A stretch of DNA of 64,000 nt from Vibrio profundi (GTDB lineage Bacteria > Pseudomonadota > Gammaproteobacteria > Enterobacterales > Vibrionaceae): contig NZ_RZIS01000006.1 of NCBI RefSeq assembly GCF_005281835.1, forward strand, positions 186,001-250,000, read 5' to 3'. A program made the position numbers and the translations under genes. Below the pieces are notes generated by a model, which ran no database searches, had not been told where the DNA came from, and worked only from the letters and a program-made list of their open reading frames with translations. Each line of letters begins with the position of its first letter. Position 1 is the first letter of the stretch. Positions 1 through 8,657 of this stretch are shown piece after piece.

Positions 1-24
1 TGCTGTTTCTGGTTTATTCGTCAT
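1..24 (-). CDS. 5' end of a minus-strand gene leaving the window (ilvI by context)
   Basis: Only eight codons are visible (MTNKPETA). The start is supported by a strong ribosome binding site, AAGGAGAGCAAT, directly upstream of the ATG. The product cannot be read from eight residues. In Vibrio the gene next to this acyl-CoA ligase and leuO is, as I recall, ilvI, the large subunit of acetolactate synthase for branched-chain amino acids, which would fit the nearby leucine genes. That assignment is by neighbourhood only. Confidence 0.4.
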
Positions 25-480
25 ATTGCTCTCCTTACCAGTTGCCAATGTGTTTGGTTAACGTATTGGCCTGGTTTTACATAGTCTAGGTCTTATTCGT
101 AGCCTAATTCGAAATACTTCCACTTTTTCGGCTATGCCCGCTTGTTGTCATAACATCAAGTAGGGTTACGTAACAACTGTAACGCTTTCTTAGCATGCGG
201 TCTAACCCCACATTTCGCACATAAATATCAATATGCTATTCAGTGGTCATTTATCAGGCTCAAACGCCTAACAACACCATAAATCAAGAACAACAAACCA
301 AGAAAAGAACAAAAAAGAGAGATAAATAACAACAAAAACACATTCAATACGCAATATAACGGGGATTTCAGTGTGCGCTTTGGCACATTTCACTTTCTAT
401 AGATGTAAAAAATCCCTCTAATTATGAACAAAAGCTCTTAGAGGGATTTTTAAACAACTGAGAAATTAACTCGTCAGATA
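25..480. other. AT-rich intergenic stretch upstream of the window-edge gene
   Basis: This stretch of about 455 bases holds the terminator at 408-451 and, on its left side, the promoter and leader region of the minus-strand gene starting at 24. Positions 290-360 are strongly A-rich. I saw no leucine- or isoleucine-rich leader peptide and no attenuator-like GC hairpin with a T run in front of the gene, in contrast to the leuA leader. The AT-rich segment could bind global regulators such as Lrp, H-NS or LeuO, but no specific site was recognised. Confidence 0.4.
408..451 (-). terminator. Intrinsic terminator of the acyl-CoA ligase gene
   Basis: A perfect 14-bp inverted repeat (AAAAATCCCTCTAA and its complement) encloses a 16-base loop. 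Reading the minus strand it ends in a T run about 30 bases after the stop codon of the ligase gene. It could also work from the plus side. Confidence 0.85.
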
Positions 481-2289
481 TTACTTATCTTTCGGTTTTT
501 CAGTGTACATTTCTTCGATTTCATCTTGATACTTGTCATTAATGACTTTACGACGCAGTTTCTGAGTTGGTGTCAGTTCGCCGTTATCCATAGAGAAAGC
601 TTTTGGTAGCAGTTTAAACTTCTTCACTTGTTCAAACTTAGCCAGTTCATCTTGTAAGCCATTGACGCGCTTTTCAAACATCTCTACCACTTGGTTGTTC
701 TTAATCAACTCTAAGCGATCGTGATACTTAATATTCAGCTCTTTGGCGTACTCTTCCAAAGTATCAAAACAAGGTACGATCAACGCAGAAACAAACTTAC
801 GTGTATCGGCAATCACCGCGATTTGTTCAATATAGTGATCTTTACCTATCGTACCCTCAATCATTTGCGGAGCAATGTACTTACCCCCTGACGTTTTCAT
901 CAATTCTTTAATACGATCGGTAATGAACAAATTGCCGTTTTCATCAAACTGACCAGCATCACCCGTCTTTAAGAAGCCATGCTCATCAAACGTTTTCTCA
1001 GTCTCTTCTGGCATCTTGTAGTAACCGCGCATAACCATCGGCCCGCGGACAAGAATTTCATTATTCTCACCAATTTTAACTTCTGCGCCAGGCATCGCCA
1101 TACCGATAGAGTCAGGGTTGAAGCACTTATCATCCCAACAAGAAACCGTCGCAGTGGTTTCCGTCATTCCATAGCCCAACTTAACGTTTATGCCAATCGC
1201 ATGGAAGAAACGACCAATAGTTTCGTCAAGCTTCGCGCCGCCACAAGGCATGAAGTTAATACGACCGCCGAGTAGTGCACGTAATTTCGACAGCACTAGC
1301 TTATCCGCTAGGTTGTAGCTTTTTTGAAGCATGAAAGATGGCTTGCGATTTTCTTGATGACACAGTACCATTTTCGCGCCCATGTTAACTGCCCAAGTAA
1401 ACAGTACTTTGCGGATAACGGGAGCCTTAGAGACTTTCTCATGAATCGCCGAAAAGATTTTTTCGTAGAAGCGAGGTACAGCGCTCATCACGGTGGGGCG
1501 AACCTCACTCAGAGCATCACGCACTTGCATCGTGTCTTGTAAGTAGCAATTCGTTGCTCCTTTATACAAAACATAGAATGTCCAAGCGCGTTCAAATACG
1601 TGTGATAAAGGCAAGAAACATAATGACACGTCGTCATTAGTTAAGCTTAAGCGCTCGTCATGGCCTTCTAACTGAGAGCCAATGTTGGCGTAATCCAACA
1701 TCACCCCTTTTGGCTGGCCAGTCGTGCCAGAGGTATAAATGAGCGTTAGCAAATCATCCATATTGGCATCGCCTAAGCGCGTATCTAGCTCTGATTGTTG
1801 TGAATCACAACCACGGGCTAAGAAATCTTGCCAGCCGATCGCAAACTCATGGCCTTGGGTATCAATGTCATCAGACATCGCCACGATCAGCTCTAGCTGT
1901 TCACACTCACCGAAAATATTAACCGCTGCGTCAAATTGAGGTTGCTCACCCACAAACAGCACCCTTACGTCGGCGTTTTGGATGATATAAGAAGATTGCG
2001 CAGCAGTGTTGGTCGGGTAGATAGGTACCGTAACAAGTCGAGCTTGAAGGGATGCAAAGTCAGCCACAGTCCATTGAGGCATGTTGTTTGAAAAGATACC
2101 TATCTTATCTTGAACTCTCAGTCCTTGAGCCAATAACGCTAATGAAAGCGCATCGATTTGTTGCCCAAATTGCTTCCAGCTAATGCCTTGCCAAGCATTG
2201 CTTACTTTATGTTTGAGCGCTGTACGATCACCGCCCTGAGCAATCTGGTCTCGAAGTCTTTTTACGATATGAAAATCTAAATTGGCCAT
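481..2289 (-). CDS. Long-chain acyl-CoA synthetase (AMP-forming), FadD15/FAA1-like
   Basis: Activates long-chain fatty acids to acyl-CoA through an acyl-adenylate, feeding lipid synthesis or beta-oxidation. The 602-residue protein carries the AMP-binding P-loop [11 protein letters not shown] at about 185-195, a GYGMTE motif near 370 and the TGD..F...[21 protein letters not shown] block that joins the N- and C-terminal domains. Length and motifs match the COG1022 long-chain group, which keeps an insertion in the middle, rather than the shorter E. coli FadD. It lies alone, between its own terminator and that of leuO, so it is probably monocistronic. Substrate chain length cannot be told from sequence. 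Confidence 0.9.
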   Translation of the reverse strand: MANLDFHIVKRLRDQIAQGGDRTALKHKVSNAWQGISWKQFGQQIDALSLALLAQGLRVQDKIGIFSNNMPQWTVADFASLQARLVTVPIYPTNTAAQSSYIIQNADVRVLFVGEQPQFDAAVNIFGECEQLELIVAMSDDIDTQGHEFAIGWQDFLARGCDSQQSELDTRLGDANMDDLLTLIYTSGTTGQPKGVMLDYANIGSQLEGHDERLSLTNDDVSLCFLPLSHVFERAWTFYVLYKGATNCYLQDTMQVRDALSEVRPTVMSAVPRFYEKIFSAIHEKVSKAPVIRKVLFTWAVNMGAKMVLCHQENRKPSFMLQKSYNLADKLVLSKLRALLGGRINFMPCGGAKLDETIGRFFHAIGINVKLGYGMTETTATVSCWDDKCFNPDSIGMAMPGAEVKIGENNEILVRGPMVMRGYYKMPEETEKTFDEHGFLKTGDAGQFDENGNLFITDRIKELMKTSGGKYIAPQMIEGTIGKDHYIEQIAVIADTRKFVSALIVPCFDTLEEYAKELNIKYHDRLELIKNNQVVEMFEKRVNGLQDELAKFEQVKKFKLLPKAFSMDNGELTPTQKLRRKVINDKYQDEIEEMYTEKPKDK

Positions 2290-2421
2290 GTCTTTACCTT
2301 TGGCTTACACCTGTAAGCTTTTTTGAGCGCACAAGTGTACCTTTGGGACTCAAAAAGGCAACTGATGAACGTCAAAGTTCTCTGTTTTAGTGAGTTTTTA
2401 CTCAAATAATTACCAACAAAA

Positions 2422-2452
2422 AGCCCCAAGTTATGCAAGATAACTTGGGGCT
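2422..2452 (-). terminator. Terminator downstream of leuO
   Basis: A 13-bp perfect stem (AGCCCCAAGTTAT and its complement) with loop CTTGC is followed on the minus strand by TTTTTG. It lies about 20 bases after the leuO stop codon. Confidence 0.9.
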
Positions 2453-2474
2453 CAATAACAGATGTAGCTTAAGG

Positions 2475-3434
2475 TTACGCTAGTGCAACCACTTCGCCAC
2501 AGATCATCATTAGTTGATCTCGTAACCAAATGTGACCTTTGTCTTTTTCACTTGATTCGTGCCAGCTTAGGAAGCCTGAAATAGCAGCGTTATCAAATGG
2601 GAAATCTAGAACTTGAAGCTGGTCTTTATTCGCTGCATTTTCTACCATCCAACGAGGAGCGATAGTCACCAACTCAGATTGGCCTACAACATATAGAACG
2701 TTACTTAGGCTTGTGCCTTCGTAGTACGCTTGGCAATCGAGTTCACGATAAGCTTGCTCAGAGAAGCTACGCTGACCGTGGATCTTAGACAGTTTTGCAT
2801 GCTTCTCGTTTAGTAGATCTGCTGCAGTTACGTCACCATCAATGCGAGGGTGAGACTTAGATGCCACAACCACTAGCTCATCTTGGAAGATTTCAGTGCT
2901 TGAGAAACCTTGCTCATCGAAACGAGCGTAGTCGATCACGAAATCAATTTCTTGATAACGCATGCGCTCTGAAAGCTGACGGTCAAATTCCGCGTCCATG
3001 TGCAATTGAACATTTGGCGCTTGAGTGTTGATCGTAGACATGATTTTTGGAGCAAAACGCATGTCACATGGGCTGCAAATCGCTAGTTTAAATAGACGAG
3101 ATGAAGTCTCTGGTGAGAATACTGAGCTTGGAAGTTCGTTACGAACAAGCTGTAGTGCTTGGCGGATCGGGCCAAACAGTTGACGAGCGCGCTGCGTTGG
3201 TTGAATACCACGACCTTGACGCATAAATAGTTCGTCGTTAAACATCACTTTTAGGCGAGCAACAGCGTTACTAACTGCTGGCTGAGACATACCTAAGTTA
3301 TGTGCTGCTCGAGTAATATTTTGCTCTTGCATTACCGCATCAAACACAGTTAATAGGTTTAAATCTACTCCACGTAATGTGCTTTCCATTCTGTAACTTG
3401 CAATCGCACTCATCGCATCTTTTTTATCTAACAT
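2475..3434 (-). CDS. leuO: LysR-family regulator LeuO
   Basis: A DNA-binding regulator, 319 residues. The N-terminal winged helix-turn-helix is at about 39-62 (NITRAAHNLGMSQPAVSNAV), followed by a LysR substrate-binding domain. The VDLNLLTVFDAVMQEQNITRAA opening is typical of LeuO, and its place near ilv and leu genes agrees. LeuO in enterics counters H-NS silencing; in vibrios it acts in stress and bile responses. I chose the ATG at 3434 because AGAGGCGACCTA lies just before it; a longer frame would add 39 residues that look like untranslated sequence. The usual adjacency to leuA is broken here by the RND operon and the glycosyltransferase pair. Confidence 0.88.
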   Translation of the reverse strand: MLDKKDAMSAIASYRMESTLRGVDLNLLTVFDAVMQEQNITRAAHNLGMSQPAVSNAVARLKVMFNDELFMRQGRGIQPTQRARQLFGPIRQALQLVRNELPSSVFSPETSSRLFKLAICSPCDMRFAPKIMSTINTQAPNVQLHMDAEFDRQLSERMRYQEIDFVIDYARFDEQGFSSTEIFQDELVVVASKSHPRIDGDVTAADLLNEKHAKLSKIHGQRSFSEQAYRELDCQAYYEGTSLSNVLYVVGQSELVTIAPRWMVENAANKDQLQVLDFPFDNAAISGFLSWHESSEKDKGHIWLRDQLMMICGEVVALA

Positions 3435-3779
3435 TAGGTCGCCTCTTGTTGGTCTCGACAGCTTTAATTTGTAATTAGGTTGGAATAGATAACCGTTCTT
3501 TCTAATATTTATGTGCTCGATATGTTTGAGCTGGTATCTACTATTAACCAATCATTCGCCTGTCACCAACAAGATTGATAATTAATAATGTAATTTTACC
3601 TCATTTATTAATATCTAATTTAAAAACATACACTTATATAATTATAAAAAATCATAAAATGGATTATTTTATGATTTCAAAATCCCATATTATTACGCTA
3701 AATGTTTTGGTTACATTTGTTACAATTTATTGAATTGATGAATTAATGAAAGCCACAAAGCAAAAGCCTCATTGATACT
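3435..3779. other. AT-rich leuO upstream region
   Basis: About 345 bases lie between the glycosyltransferase stop and leuO. The composition is very AT-rich (TTATTAATATC, TATATAATTATAAAAAATC). This fits a silencer and autoregulation region of the kind known for leuO in enterics. It contains one perfect 12-bp inverted repeat (3649-3677), listed separately. I see no open reading frame or RNA gene here. Confidence 0.5.
3649..3677. repeat. AT-only inverted repeat upstream of leuO
   Basis: AAATCATAAAAT and its exact complement ATTTTATGATTT are separated by five bases (GGATT). On the minus strand the second arm runs into further T residues, so it may be a weak terminator for the glycosyltransferase gene. 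It could equally be a binding site for a regulator of leuO. The sequence alone does not decide. Confidence 0.5.
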
Positions 3780-4844
3780 TCATGAGATTGTTGCATAACT
3801 AGGGAAGTCCGCTTTGCCCCATAACTGCTTTCTCAATTCATCATGATCATGCCATTCTCCCGCCAAAACCCACTCAACAATCGCACTAGCAACATCAGGG
3901 TAAGTGACCATTTCAGCCTGTTGCTCGTCGAGCCATGAACGCAGTGCTGAAGGGTCTAAAAAGGCCATCATTTGCGCTAGCCCTAACGCCTCTAATGTTG
4001 CGACATTACTTTGTTGTTCAAACTGGCCATCGAGTGGTTTCAGTAACAATTTTTTGCCTAGTGTCAGCGCTTCAGACGGCAGTTCAAAACCTCCGTTCGC
4101 GACCACGCCTGAACATAGATGCAAATCGGTTTGAAAGCGTTCATGGCTTAAAGGTTTGAAGACAGTGTTTTCAACGGTGTGTTGCTCGATGATTTCGGGG
4201 TGGTAACAAATGAAGCGATGAGAAGTGAACTTCATCAATAGCTCACTGATTTCTTGCGTATCTTCAAAGGGTAAATACACTAAGGTGAAATCATTCGACA
4301 TTGCCATTTGAGAATTCAGTTCATGGGATGCAATCGTGTGGACAATCGGCGGCAGTATTGGTTGATCAAAATGATACCAATGGAGCCCCAAACATTGCTC
4401 AGTCGGAGAAAAATAACGGATCACGCCATGATCAATCCAACTACAGCCTTTTTTAGGAACGGAATAACGGAAAGCACTTTGGTGACTGATACCAATGCAA
4501 GGTACATTTTGCTGTTTCGCCGCCCATGCACTCACTGGTTCGAAATCATTCAACACCAAGTCATACTCACTTAAGTCCAGTTGCTTTACTTCTTTATGGA
4601 ACTGCCAAAGGCTATTGTTGAGTACAGTTTTGAGATAGTTAACCTGACCTTGCTCACTGTAAAAGGTTAAGCCGCGACGAGTTTGATAATCGCCAAACTC
4701 ATCCATGGAAAAATACTTGCTTTGTTCACGCCCCGAGAATAAGAAATCAACATCGATGTTCTGCTTTCGAAACGCTACCGCCATCGCACGTGCTCTTGCA
4801 ATGTGGCCATTTCCAGTCCCTTGTACGCCATACAAAATCTTCAT
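3780..4844 (-). CDS. MJ1255/VC2487-family glycosyltransferase
   Basis: A predicted cytoplasmic or membrane-associated glycosyltransferase of 354 residues with a MurG-like (GT-B) organisation. The N-terminal loop ILYGVQGTGNGHIARA at about 3-18 and the C-terminal donor-binding region VVANGGFELPSEALTLGKK near 246-265 are the clearest signatures. I placed the start at the third of three tandem start-like codons (TTG, ATG, ATG) because AGGGA lies six bases before it. It follows the PAP2 gene by only a few bases, so the two are almost certainly cotranscribed. Donor and acceptor are unknown; a lipid acceptor is a reasonable guess given the partner phosphatase. Confidence 0.8.
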   Translation of the reverse strand: MKILYGVQGTGNGHIARARAMAVAFRKQNIDVDFLFSGREQSKYFSMDEFGDYQTRRGLTFYSEQGQVNYLKTVLNNSLWQFHKEVKQLDLSEYDLVLNDFEPVSAWAAKQQNVPCIGISHQSAFRYSVPKKGCSWIDHGVIRYFSPTEQCLGLHWYHFDQPILPPIVHTIASHELNSQMAMSNDFTLVYLPFEDTQEISELLMKFTSHRFICYHPEIIEQHTVENTVFKPLSHERFQTDLHLCSGVVANGGFELPSEALTLGKKLLLKPLDGQFEQQSNVATLEALGLAQMMAFLDPSALRSWLDEQQAEMVTYPDVASAIVEWVLAGEWHDHDELRKQLWGKADFPSYATIS

Positions 4845-4853
4845 CATCAATCC

Positions 4854-5378
4854 CTATAACACGCCATTAATTGCCAAGTTGGCGCACGCAACGCCAAGTG
4901 CTGCACCAATCAAAACATCCGTTAAAAAATGCACCCCTAATAAAATTCGTGCGCAGCCTATCGCACTCGCCCAAACCAAACAGAACGGATACAAACTTGG
5001 ATAAAAATGGCCGATTAACGTCGCCATTAAAAACGCAGCAGCGGTATGCCCAGAAGGCAAACTGTATTTATCTGAAGGCGTAATATGAGAGTGAAGCAGA
5101 GTTGAAAACTCAGAAGGACGGCGCCTTTTGAGCGTATTTTTGGCTAACCAGTAGATTGGCAGTTCTAAAGCAAAAGCGGCCAGCCCTGCTAATAAAAATT
5201 GACCACCAGCTTGCTGGTCAATAAACAATGCAGCCACGGCCAACAAGACGTACAAATGCCCGTCACCAGTATGTGAAACCGCCTTACTAATCGCGGCGCT
5301 TTGCTGACTGTATCGGCTACGAAGACAAAATAGAGAGAATGCCACATCCCAGCGGACAATAGGCTCGATGGTACGCAT
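4854..5378 (-). CDS. PAP2-family membrane lipid phosphatase
   Basis: A 174-residue integral membrane protein with the three PAP2 phosphatase motifs: K80-x6-R87-P88, the PSGH box at 108-111, and R144-x5-H150-x3-D154 (the usual leading Ser of motif 3 is Ala). Hydrophobic segments at about 43-53, 61-78, 113-127, 131-147 and 152-170 flank the motifs. Such enzymes remove phosphate from lipid phosphates, including undecaprenyl diphosphate and phosphatidylglycerol phosphate. The start has a good AAGGAAGG site. It is the first gene of a two-gene unit with the glycosyltransferase, which suggests both act on the same lipid-linked substrate. Exact substrate unknown. Confidence 0.85.
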   Translation of the reverse strand: MRTIEPIVRWDVAFSLFCLRSRYSQQSAAISKAVSHTGDGHLYVLLAVAALFIDQQAGGQFLLAGLAAFALELPIYWLAKNTLKRRRPSEFSTLLHSHITPSDKYSLPSGHTAAAFLMATLIGHFYPSLYPFCLVWASAIGCARILLGVHFLTDVLIGAALGVACANLAINGVL

Positions 5379-5464
5379 ACGACCTTCCTTAAAATTCCTT
5401 TATTAAGTTAGGCTCACGTTATGCGTCGTAAATGACAATTGAGTGACGATTGTGCGGAGGTAAA

Positions 5465-5623
5465 ATGAACTTTGAATATGCCGCTTTTTACTCGTTGATA
5501 ACAAAAGAAAAGCGACACAAGGTCGCTTTTCTTATCTTGCTGATATTGATTACGCCGTCAAAGGCTCATGCTTCTTCACCAACCCAAAGTCCGCCAATAT
5601 GGCGTAGGCCGCTGGGATCATAA
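5465..5623 (+). other. Possible small ORF antisense to the RND pump 3' end
   Basis: An open frame of 52 codons begins at ATG 5465, preceded by GCGGAGGTAAA, the strongest Shine-Dalgarno match in this gap. It encodes a basic stretch (KEKRHK), a hydrophobic run (VAFLILLILI) and then PSKAHASS, which resembles a signal peptide with a cleavage site. The basic and hydrophobic codons lie inside the pump's terminator hairpin and the opposite strand of its last codons. It may be chance or the remnant of a gene cut off by the efflux operon. I do not call it a gene. Confidence 0.2.
5508..5530 (-). terminator. Terminator of the RND efflux operon
   Basis: AAAAGCGAC and GTCGCTTTT form a nine-pair stem over a five-base loop (ACAAG), with further T residues on the minus strand, about 20 bases after the pump stop codon. 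Confidence 0.85.
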
Positions 5624-8600
5624 ACAGCACTAAAAGTGTTGAAGCAAAAATACCAAACACAATTGATATCACCAACGGCTGAATGACTTGAGCCTGTAAA
5701 CTGGTTTCAAGCAACAACGGTAATAAGCCCGCGGCAGTGGTCATCGAAGTTAAAAATACGGCGCGAAAACGCTCTCGGCTCGCTTTTACAACAGAGTCAT
5801 GTACCGAATCACCTTCATCCACATGATGGCGAATGTATTGCACCAGCAAGATCGAGTCATTCACAACAATACCAGCCAGTGACACAAAGCCCATCATGCT
5901 TGGCATACTTAAAGAGTGGCCTAATAACCAGTGACCAAATACCACCCCGATAAAGGCCAGCGGTATTGCAAGCATCACTACTGCTGGCTCTAAATAGCTG
6001 CGGAACTGATAGCTTAAGATGGCAAACACTCCAAACAAACCAAGCAAGAAGCCTTTACCCATTGAAGCCCCAGTTTTCGCTGCATCTTTTGCTTCACCTT
6101 CAAAATCGAAGCGCAGGCCAGGGTATTTCTTGAGAAGCTCAGGCGCTTTTTCTTGTTGGAACTTAGCCAAGATCGCTGAAGAACTGACTTTGGTATTATC
6201 GGTATCTCCAAATACACTGATGGTTCTTAAACCATCGATACGCTGGATGCGCACGTAGTTACGCTGAAAATCTAAGGTAGCTAACGTCGCTAATGGAATT
6301 TGATATCCTTCTGGCGTAATAATTGGGAAGTTCGCCAGTTGTTGTAAATCCCCAGCCTGCACTTTATCTAGGCGAACTTCGATAGCAATGTTTTCAACAC
6401 CCAACTGTATCTCATCGGCCGTTTGGCCAAAGAAAGCAGCACGAAGTTGAGACGCTATCATTTGCCCATTAACGCCATAGGTCTCAGCACCAGAGCGCAA
6501 CTTCACTAAAACTTCTTCTTTACCCATTCGCATGTCATCGAGCACCCCATGAACACCTTCAAACTCATTGAGGTAGTTTTGAATGTCTATTGATGCTGAT
6601 TTGAGTTCGTCGAGATCGTCGTGTTTAACCCTGATCTCAATTGCACGGCCACCCGGCCCTAAAGTCGGCTGCTTAAACACTAAGGAAATAGGATCGGCCA
6701 ATTCACCAATGTCTTCTCGCCACGCATCAACGAACTCATCAATTAAGGTATTTCGTGATTCAGCGCCGAGTAAGTCCAAACGAACAGTGGCAAGGTGTGG
6801 CCCTGACTCGTTTGCATCCGCATTCACATTGAACTGACTGGTAATGTGTTGTACCAGTTCACGGCCACCTTCCACTTCCTCACTCCACTGCACATTCAGT
6901 TTTTGTGCAGACGCCACGATTTGCTCTACTACTTTTTCAGTTTGTGAAAGCGATGCACCCGGTGGAAGAATGATTCTTGCCTCTGCGATATCACCATCTA
7001 GCTCTGGGAAAGGTTGAAATTTCACAACGCCACCCGCGATCAAAGATACCGAGATAAGCAACAGCGCGATCACGCCTCCCATAAAGGCATAGCGAAAGCT
7101 TACGACTTTTTCGACCGCATTCATCAAAGTGGTGTTACGAAAGTTCTCAAATTTTTCCAGCAATACCACTTTAAAGCGCAGTGCCTGTTTTTCTTTTTTC
7201 TCTTTGTGTAGCGAATGTGCCAAGTGATTTGGCAATATCAAAAAGGCTTCAACCAAGCTCAGCGATAAGACTAAGATCAGCACCTGCGGTACTGCTTTTA
7301 ATACCGCGCCCATTTCCCCATCGAGAAACAACAAGCTACCGAAGATACATACTGTGGTCAGAAACGACGACAATACACCGGGGAATACTTTGCGCACTCC
7401 GTTATACACCGCATCGTCTACGCTTTGCCCCCTATCCAAGTGAGAAGCGATGGATTCAGCGATCACGATCGCATCGTCCATCATGATACCAATCGCCATC
7501 AACAGGCCGACTAACGACATGATGTTGATCGATAGGCCAAGGTTCGCCATTAGGAACAGTCCGCCAAGGAAAGCGACGGGCAAACCAGCCGCCACCCAGA
7601 AGGAGTAACGTAAACTGAAGAACAGCCACATAGTAGCGAATACGAGGACAATCCCTTGCCAGCCATTACTTACCATCATAGTCAAACGATCCCACAGTAC
7701 TGAGGACAGATCGTTGGTCAGTTGTAATGTCACGCCATCTGGTGCCACTTCTCGCTGATCTTCAACAAACTGGGTCACGCGTTCTTTGATACGCAGCGCA
7801 TCGTCTTCTTTATTCTTACTGATCTTAAGTAAGGCTGAAGGCTTGCCGTCAAACAGTACCTTTTGTTCATCCAACTCAAAACGATCGGTAATTTTGGCAA
7901 TATCACGTAAACGGATCACAGAGCCATTTGGCGCAGAGCCGACAACGATACTTTCGAGTTCAAGAGGAGTGACACGCCTTTCATCAAAACGAATTAAAAA
8001 GTTTTTGTCTGGCGTTTCGACATTACCACTGGGTAACTTTATGTTCTGACGACCAATTTGATCGGCTATGTCACCAACACTTAACCCCAATTGACGGATC
8101 GCTTGGCTATCTAATTCCACTCGGTATTGGTGATCAGAAAAGCCACTTACTTCAACCAGCGAGACTCCGTAATCGAGCTTCATGATCCGCTTGAGATCTT
8201 CTGCATAAGACTTTAGTTCTGGCCAAGTCGTATTCGCCGTGATCGCCACATCGACCACCGGCTCGTTCCAATCCAACTCTTGAACGATTGGAGATTCAAT
8301 TTCTGATGGGAAATCATTAATAGAATTGATCTGAGTTTGAACATCCACCAGCATACGCCCGATGTCCGCTTTCTCATTCAACTTCAAGATCAGTCGTGCG
8401 CTGCCTTCAATGGCTTCACACTGTGTTTCTTCAATATTAGCTAACCCATCGACCGCATCTTCCATACGAATACATAAGCTTTCTTCCACCTCTTGAGGCG
8501 ATGCTCCCGGGTATACCACGCCTGCCATAATGTACGGCGGATCGTATTCAGGAAAAGTTTCTCGCTTAATCGTTGGTAGCGAAACTAAACCCATGATCAG

Positions 8601-8657
8601 CAGCGCCAACATCAATAAATTGGCGGCTGTCGGATGCCTAGAGAAGAATTGGATCAT
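5550..8657 (-). CDS. RND efflux transporter, inner-membrane pump subunit
   Basis: A proton-driven drug or envelope-stress efflux pump of 1035 residues, the normal size for the HAE1/AcrB group. The N-terminal membrane segment is at about 11-29, the first periplasmic domain follows to about 335, and a helix bundle contains the paired acidic proton-relay residues D394-D395 in GIMMDDAIVIAESI. A second porter domain lies at about 560-860, and the final bundle has GFVSLAGIVVNDSILLVQYI. Its ATG overlaps the stop of the membrane-fusion gene by four bases, and GAGGAG precedes it, so the two are translationally coupled. No outer-membrane channel is encoded nearby, so it probably uses a shared TolC. Substrates cannot be inferred. 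Confidence 0.92.
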   Translation of the reverse strand: MIQFFSRHPTAANLLMLALLIMGLVSLPTIKRETFPEYDPPYIMAGVVYPGASPQEVEESLCIRMEDAVDGLANIEETQCEAIEGSARLILKLNEKADIGRMLVDVQTQINSINDFPSEIESPIVQELDWNEPVVDVAITANTTWPELKSYAEDLKRIMKLDYGVSLVEVSGFSDHQYRVELDSQAIRQLGLSVGDIADQIGRQNIKLPSGNVETPDKNFLIRFDERRVTPLELESIVVGSAPNGSVIRLRDIAKITDRFELDEQKVLFDGKPSALLKISKNKEDDALRIKERVTQFVEDQREVAPDGVTLQLTNDLSSVLWDRLTMMVSNGWQGIVLVFATMWLFFSLRYSFWVAAGLPVAFLGGLFLMANLGLSINIMSLVGLLMAIGIMMDDAIVIAESIASHLDRGQSVDDAVYNGVRKVFPGVLSSFLTTVCIFGSLLFLDGEMGAVLKAVPQVLILVLSLSLVEAFLILPNHLAHSLHKEKKEKQALRFKVVLLEKFENFRNTTLMNAVEKVVSFRYAFMGGVIALLLISVSLIAGGVVKFQPFPELDGDIAEARIILPPGASLSQTEKVVEQIVASAQKLNVQWSEEVEGGRELVQHITSQFNVNADANESGPHLATVRLDLLGAESRNTLIDEFVDAWREDIGELADPISLVFKQPTLGPGGRAIEIRVKHDDLDELKSASIDIQNYLNEFEGVHGVLDDMRMGKEEVLVKLRSGAETYGVNGQMIASQLRAAFFGQTADEIQLGVENIAIEVRLDKVQAGDLQQLANFPIITPEGYQIPLATLATLDFQRNYVRIQRIDGLRTISVFGDTDNTKVSSSAILAKFQQEKAPELLKKYPGLRFDFEGEAKDAAKTGASMGKGFLLGLFGVFAILSYQFRSYLEPAVVMLAIPLAFIGVVFGHWLLGHSLSMPSMMGFVSLAGIVVNDSILLVQYIRHHVDEGDSVHDSVVKASRERFRAVFLTSMTTAAGLLPLLLETSLQAQVIQPLVISIVFGIFASTLLVLFMIPAAYAILADFGLVKKHEPLTA

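Noticed and set aside
25..300. Attenuator leader for the gene at the left edge
   Set aside because: No leader peptide rich in branched-chain residues and no GC hairpin with a T run is present on the minus strand.
3435..3551. Longer LeuO start 39 codons upstream
   Set aside because: No ribosome site at the upstream ATG, and the additional residues do not resemble LysR proteins; the ATG at 3434 has AGAGGCGACC.
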